Shown in pieces: positions 61,427 through 64,000 of a DNA stretch of 64,000 nucleotides. Under the pieces are notes generated by a model. The model was not told the origin of the DNA and searched no databases. It saw only the letters and a list, made by a program, of their open reading frames with translations. The number at the start of each line of letters is the position of its first letter. The first letter of the stretch is position 1. The position numbers and the translations under genes were made by a program. Source of the DNA: Nymphaea colorata (Eukaryota > Streptophyta > Magnoliopsida > Nymphaeales > Nymphaeaceae); contig NC_045147.1 in the NCBI RefSeq assembly GCF_008831285.2, positions 23,708,981 to 23,772,980 of the forward strand. Direction: 5' to 3'.

Positions 61427-63597
61427 ATGGCCGCCCTTCCTCTCCAGTTGTTTTCTGTGCTACTCGTTCTTTCTTCCTGCATTCTTGGTAGCTCCTTTCC
61501 TTTTATTAGTGACCATTCACACCATGCCCATCGCTCAGCCCCAGCTCATGACTACAGAGATGCACTCTCTAAGTCCATCCTCTTCTTTGAGGGCCAGAGG
61601 TCTGGAAGGCTCCCAAGGGACCAGAGGATGTCGTGGAGGAGGAACTCCGCTCTCTCCGATGGCTCTCTTATGCATGTAAAGGCCGTGACCTTATAGTCGT
61701 TTTTCTTTGCTTTCTTCTCTTTTCTGTGCATGACCTTTGGATTTTGCAAAATGGGGAAAATGCAGGTGGACTTGGTTGGGGGCTATTATGATGCAGGGGA
61801 CAATGTGAAGTTTGGCTTCCCAATGGCCTTCACAACCACCATGCTCTCATGGAGTGTGCTGGAGTTTGGGGGCTTAATGGGCCACGAGTTGCAGAATGCA
61901 AGGGCTGCCATCAAATGGGCTACCGACTACTTGCTCAAAGCTACTGCTCACCCGGACACCATCTATGTCCAGGCTAGTTTCTTTCTTTTTCTTTTGCGCC
62001 CACAAACTGTTCCCGTTTCTTCTCTTCTCTGCCTTTACTGAACTTCGAGTGGCGGCTTTTAGGTGGGTGACCCTAACAAGGACCATGCCTGCTGGGAGAG
62101 ACCCGAAGACATGGACACGCCCAGAACAGTTTACAAGATCGACAGTCAACACCCTGGTTCGGATGTGGCTGCAGAAACCGCTGCAGCTCTTGCGGCTGCT
62201 TCGTTGGTGTTCAGGAAATGTGACCCTTCTTACGCTTCCCTCCTTCGAAGGACTGCCATTAGGGTGTTTGCTTTTGCTGATAGGCACAGGGGCTCTTACA
62301 GCAATGTTCTCCAGCAGGCCGTTTGCCCATTCTATTGCTCATATTCTGGATATCAGGTTTCACATTGCCGTTCTTTTTCCTTCCTGTGTTCTGTTGCTTC
62401 ATACTTTGCTCTTCTCGATTTCATTTATTTCTTAATCCATTTTTTTTCTTTCCCTTGGTTAAGGATGAACTATTGTGGGGAGCAGCCTGGCTGCATAAAG
62501 CAACCAGAAACCCTGCATACCTGAAATACATACAAGTGAATGGGCAGACCCTTGGTGCTGACGAAACCGACAACACATTCGGCTGGGACAACAAACACGT
62601 TGGAGCCAGGATACTCCTCTCCAAAGTACATCATCATTTCCCCTTCTCCCTTCTCTTTGATGCTCTCTACAGAAGCATTTTTTTTTTGGGGGGGTTTAAT
62701 CTCGCCCTGTATCTGGTTCTGCTTAATCCCCTGCTTCTATTCTAACATCCTGGTTCTCTCCTTCCATGGTGATTGGCTTCTCTAAAAGTCGTTTTTGGTG
62801 CAAAAACTGGCATCTCTCCACGATTACAAAGGCCATGCTGATAATTACATTTGCTCTCTTCTCCCTGGCACATCTTTCTCCCAGACCCAATACACGCCAG
62901 GTACCTTCTGCCCCCCTCTCTCGCTCTGTCTGTCTCTCTCTCTCTCTCGGCCGCATTGGGGGTTTAACGGCTAGTTTTCTTGGCTGCTGCCGCGTTCCGA
63001 GTACAGGAGGGCTGCTGTACAAAATGAGTGACAGCAACATGCAGTATGTAACGTCCACTTCATTTTTGCTGCTCACCTACGCCAAATACCTTACTGTCGC
63101 CGGCACCTCAGTCGACTGCGGTGGGATGAGAGTTACCCCTCAAAAGCTCCGGGCCCTCGCAAGGAAGCAGGTGAAGGAGAAGCCCACGCTGCCCACAGCT
63201 TTTGTTTGTTTTTGCTTAAACTGCGTGCTGTAATCTTGAACCCTGAGGATGATGACTTTTGCAGGTCGACTATTTGTTAGGCTCGAACCCACTAAGAATG
63301 TCGTACATGGTGGGCTACGGGCCGAGGTTCCCGGAGAGGATTCACCACCGTGGCTCGTCCCTGCCTTCTGTCGCTGCTCACCCTCAGTTCATCCCCTGCG
63401 GTGCAGGGTTCAAGGCCATGGACTCGAGCGCATCCAACCCCAACCTCCTCATAGGTGCAGTCGTTGGCGGGCCTGACCTCCATGACCGATTCCCAGATGA
63501 GCGGAGAGACTACGAGCAATCGGAGCCGGCTACGTACATAAATGCGCCCTTGGTTGGAGCCTTGGCCTACTTCGCTCATTCGGCTGGCCAGATTTGA
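61427..63597 (+). CDS. GH9 endo-1,4-beta-glucanase (cellulase), secreted
   Basis: Cleaves internal beta-1,4-glucan bonds in the apoplast. Seven exons: 61427-61675, 61766-61972, 62063-62356, 62464-62625, 62789-62900, 63007-63170, 63265-63597, giving 506 residues. Signal peptide about residues 1-22 ([17 protein letters not shown]), then one GH9 barrel. No N-terminal membrane anchor of the KORRIGAN type and no C-terminal carbohydrate-binding module are present, so it belongs to the secreted class B group. Catalytic features: DAGDN with Asp92 and Asp95, HHRGS with His423-424, and the second GH9 signature with Asp474 and Glu483 (SEPATYINA). It ends [10 protein letters not shown]. The second intron has a GC donor (GTCCAG|GCTAGT); using it keeps the family-conserved YVQ|VGD junction. 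The other introns are GT-AG. All phases agree, so the gene looks functional. Confidence 0.94.
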
Positions 63598-64000
63598 GTT
63601 GACCCTAGTGCCTTCTTTGTGTGTGTGTGTTGTTGTCCGTGTTTCTGCTTTAGGTTTATTAGATCTGAAACTGGGTCCGCAAATATTGGATCCCAGTACT
63701 AGGGTATATTTGATATACTTCATGGATTGCTCTGCTCTGTGTTTGACCAAGTGTGCTTTTTAGTCCTCTAGTTGAAGGTGAAAACAACAAAATAGTGATT
63801 CTAGAGAGGGTGTGAGAGAATTGTAAGTTGTAACTAGTCCTTTATTAATACGAATATTTTTCTTCTGCAACTATTCATGGTGAAGTTGTGAGCCCTATCC
63901 TATTTGGGAGTATAGGGCCGGTGTAGAATAAGAAATTATCCGTGTTGTGAATGATGAACATATTCCATCTCCTCCACGATGTTGTAAATGTGGGCGACAT
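63598..64000 (+). other. 3' UTR and downstream flank of the GH9 gene
   Basis: T/G-rich sequence with a (TG)n-like stretch near 63618-63632. No further gene is visible before the window ends. Confidence 0.5.

Noticed and set aside
1-64000. CRISPR arrays, tRNA or rRNA genes, organelle insertions
   Set aside because: No regularly spaced direct repeats and no recognisable tRNA or rRNA sequence were found; organelle insertions cannot be excluded without a search but none was evident.

Overview
This is a stretch of a flowering-plant nuclear genome. The evidence is GT-AG spliced genes with conserved plant exon phases, plant-only gene families (sucrose synthase, AUX/LAX carrier, pectinesterase precursors, plant-type GH9 cellulase), AT-rich non-coding DNA with many microsatellites, and decayed copia and LINE retroelements. 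Several genes have GC-rich exons inside AT-rich surroundings. I cannot name the species.

Layout. (1) 0.6-8.3 kb, minus: a sucrose synthase of the Arabidopsis SUS2/SUS3 type with 14 readable coding exons (799 codons in frame) and an unresolved C-terminal tail. Its first intron carries a duplicated block, each copy ending in a long (TA)n run. (2) 10.5-10.9 kb, minus: a possible 95-codon gene of unknown function behind a good TATA box. (3) 12.7-15.7 kb, plus: a nearly full-length AUX/LAX auxin-influx-carrier relative broken by three in-frame stops. (4) 16.3-37.6 kb, minus: a run of pectin methylesterase (PME) sequences in graded states of decay. These are a signal-peptide plus partial inhibitor-domain fragment (16.3-16.6), a frameshifted gene whose catalytic exon survives only as a 150-bp piece (18.2-20.1), and two apparently intact two-exon genes (23.3-27.5 and 33.4-37.6) with introns of about 2.5 and 2.65 kb. 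(5) 39.5-40.1 kb: a LINE reverse-transcriptase remnant. (6) 49.0-51.6 kb, minus: a Ty1/copia remnant. (7) 53.4-55.5 kb, plus: a divergent, intact PME. (8) 61.4-63.6 kb, plus: an intact secreted GH9 endo-1,4-beta-glucanase with seven exons, one intron using a GC donor.

Functionally the intact genes centre on carbon supply to the wall and wall remodelling: sucrose synthase makes UDP-glucose, PMEs de-esterify homogalacturonan, and GH9 cuts beta-1,4-glucan. The tandem PME block is ordinary local gene duplication followed by pseudogenisation; sharing a neighbourhood with the others need not mean co-regulation. I found no convincing new molecular system. The most notable items are the stop-riddled but otherwise complete AUX/LAX gene, the decay series of PME copies including a secreted inhibitor-hairpin-only ORF, and a PME that lacks both the usual inhibitor cysteine hairpin and the RRLL processing motif.
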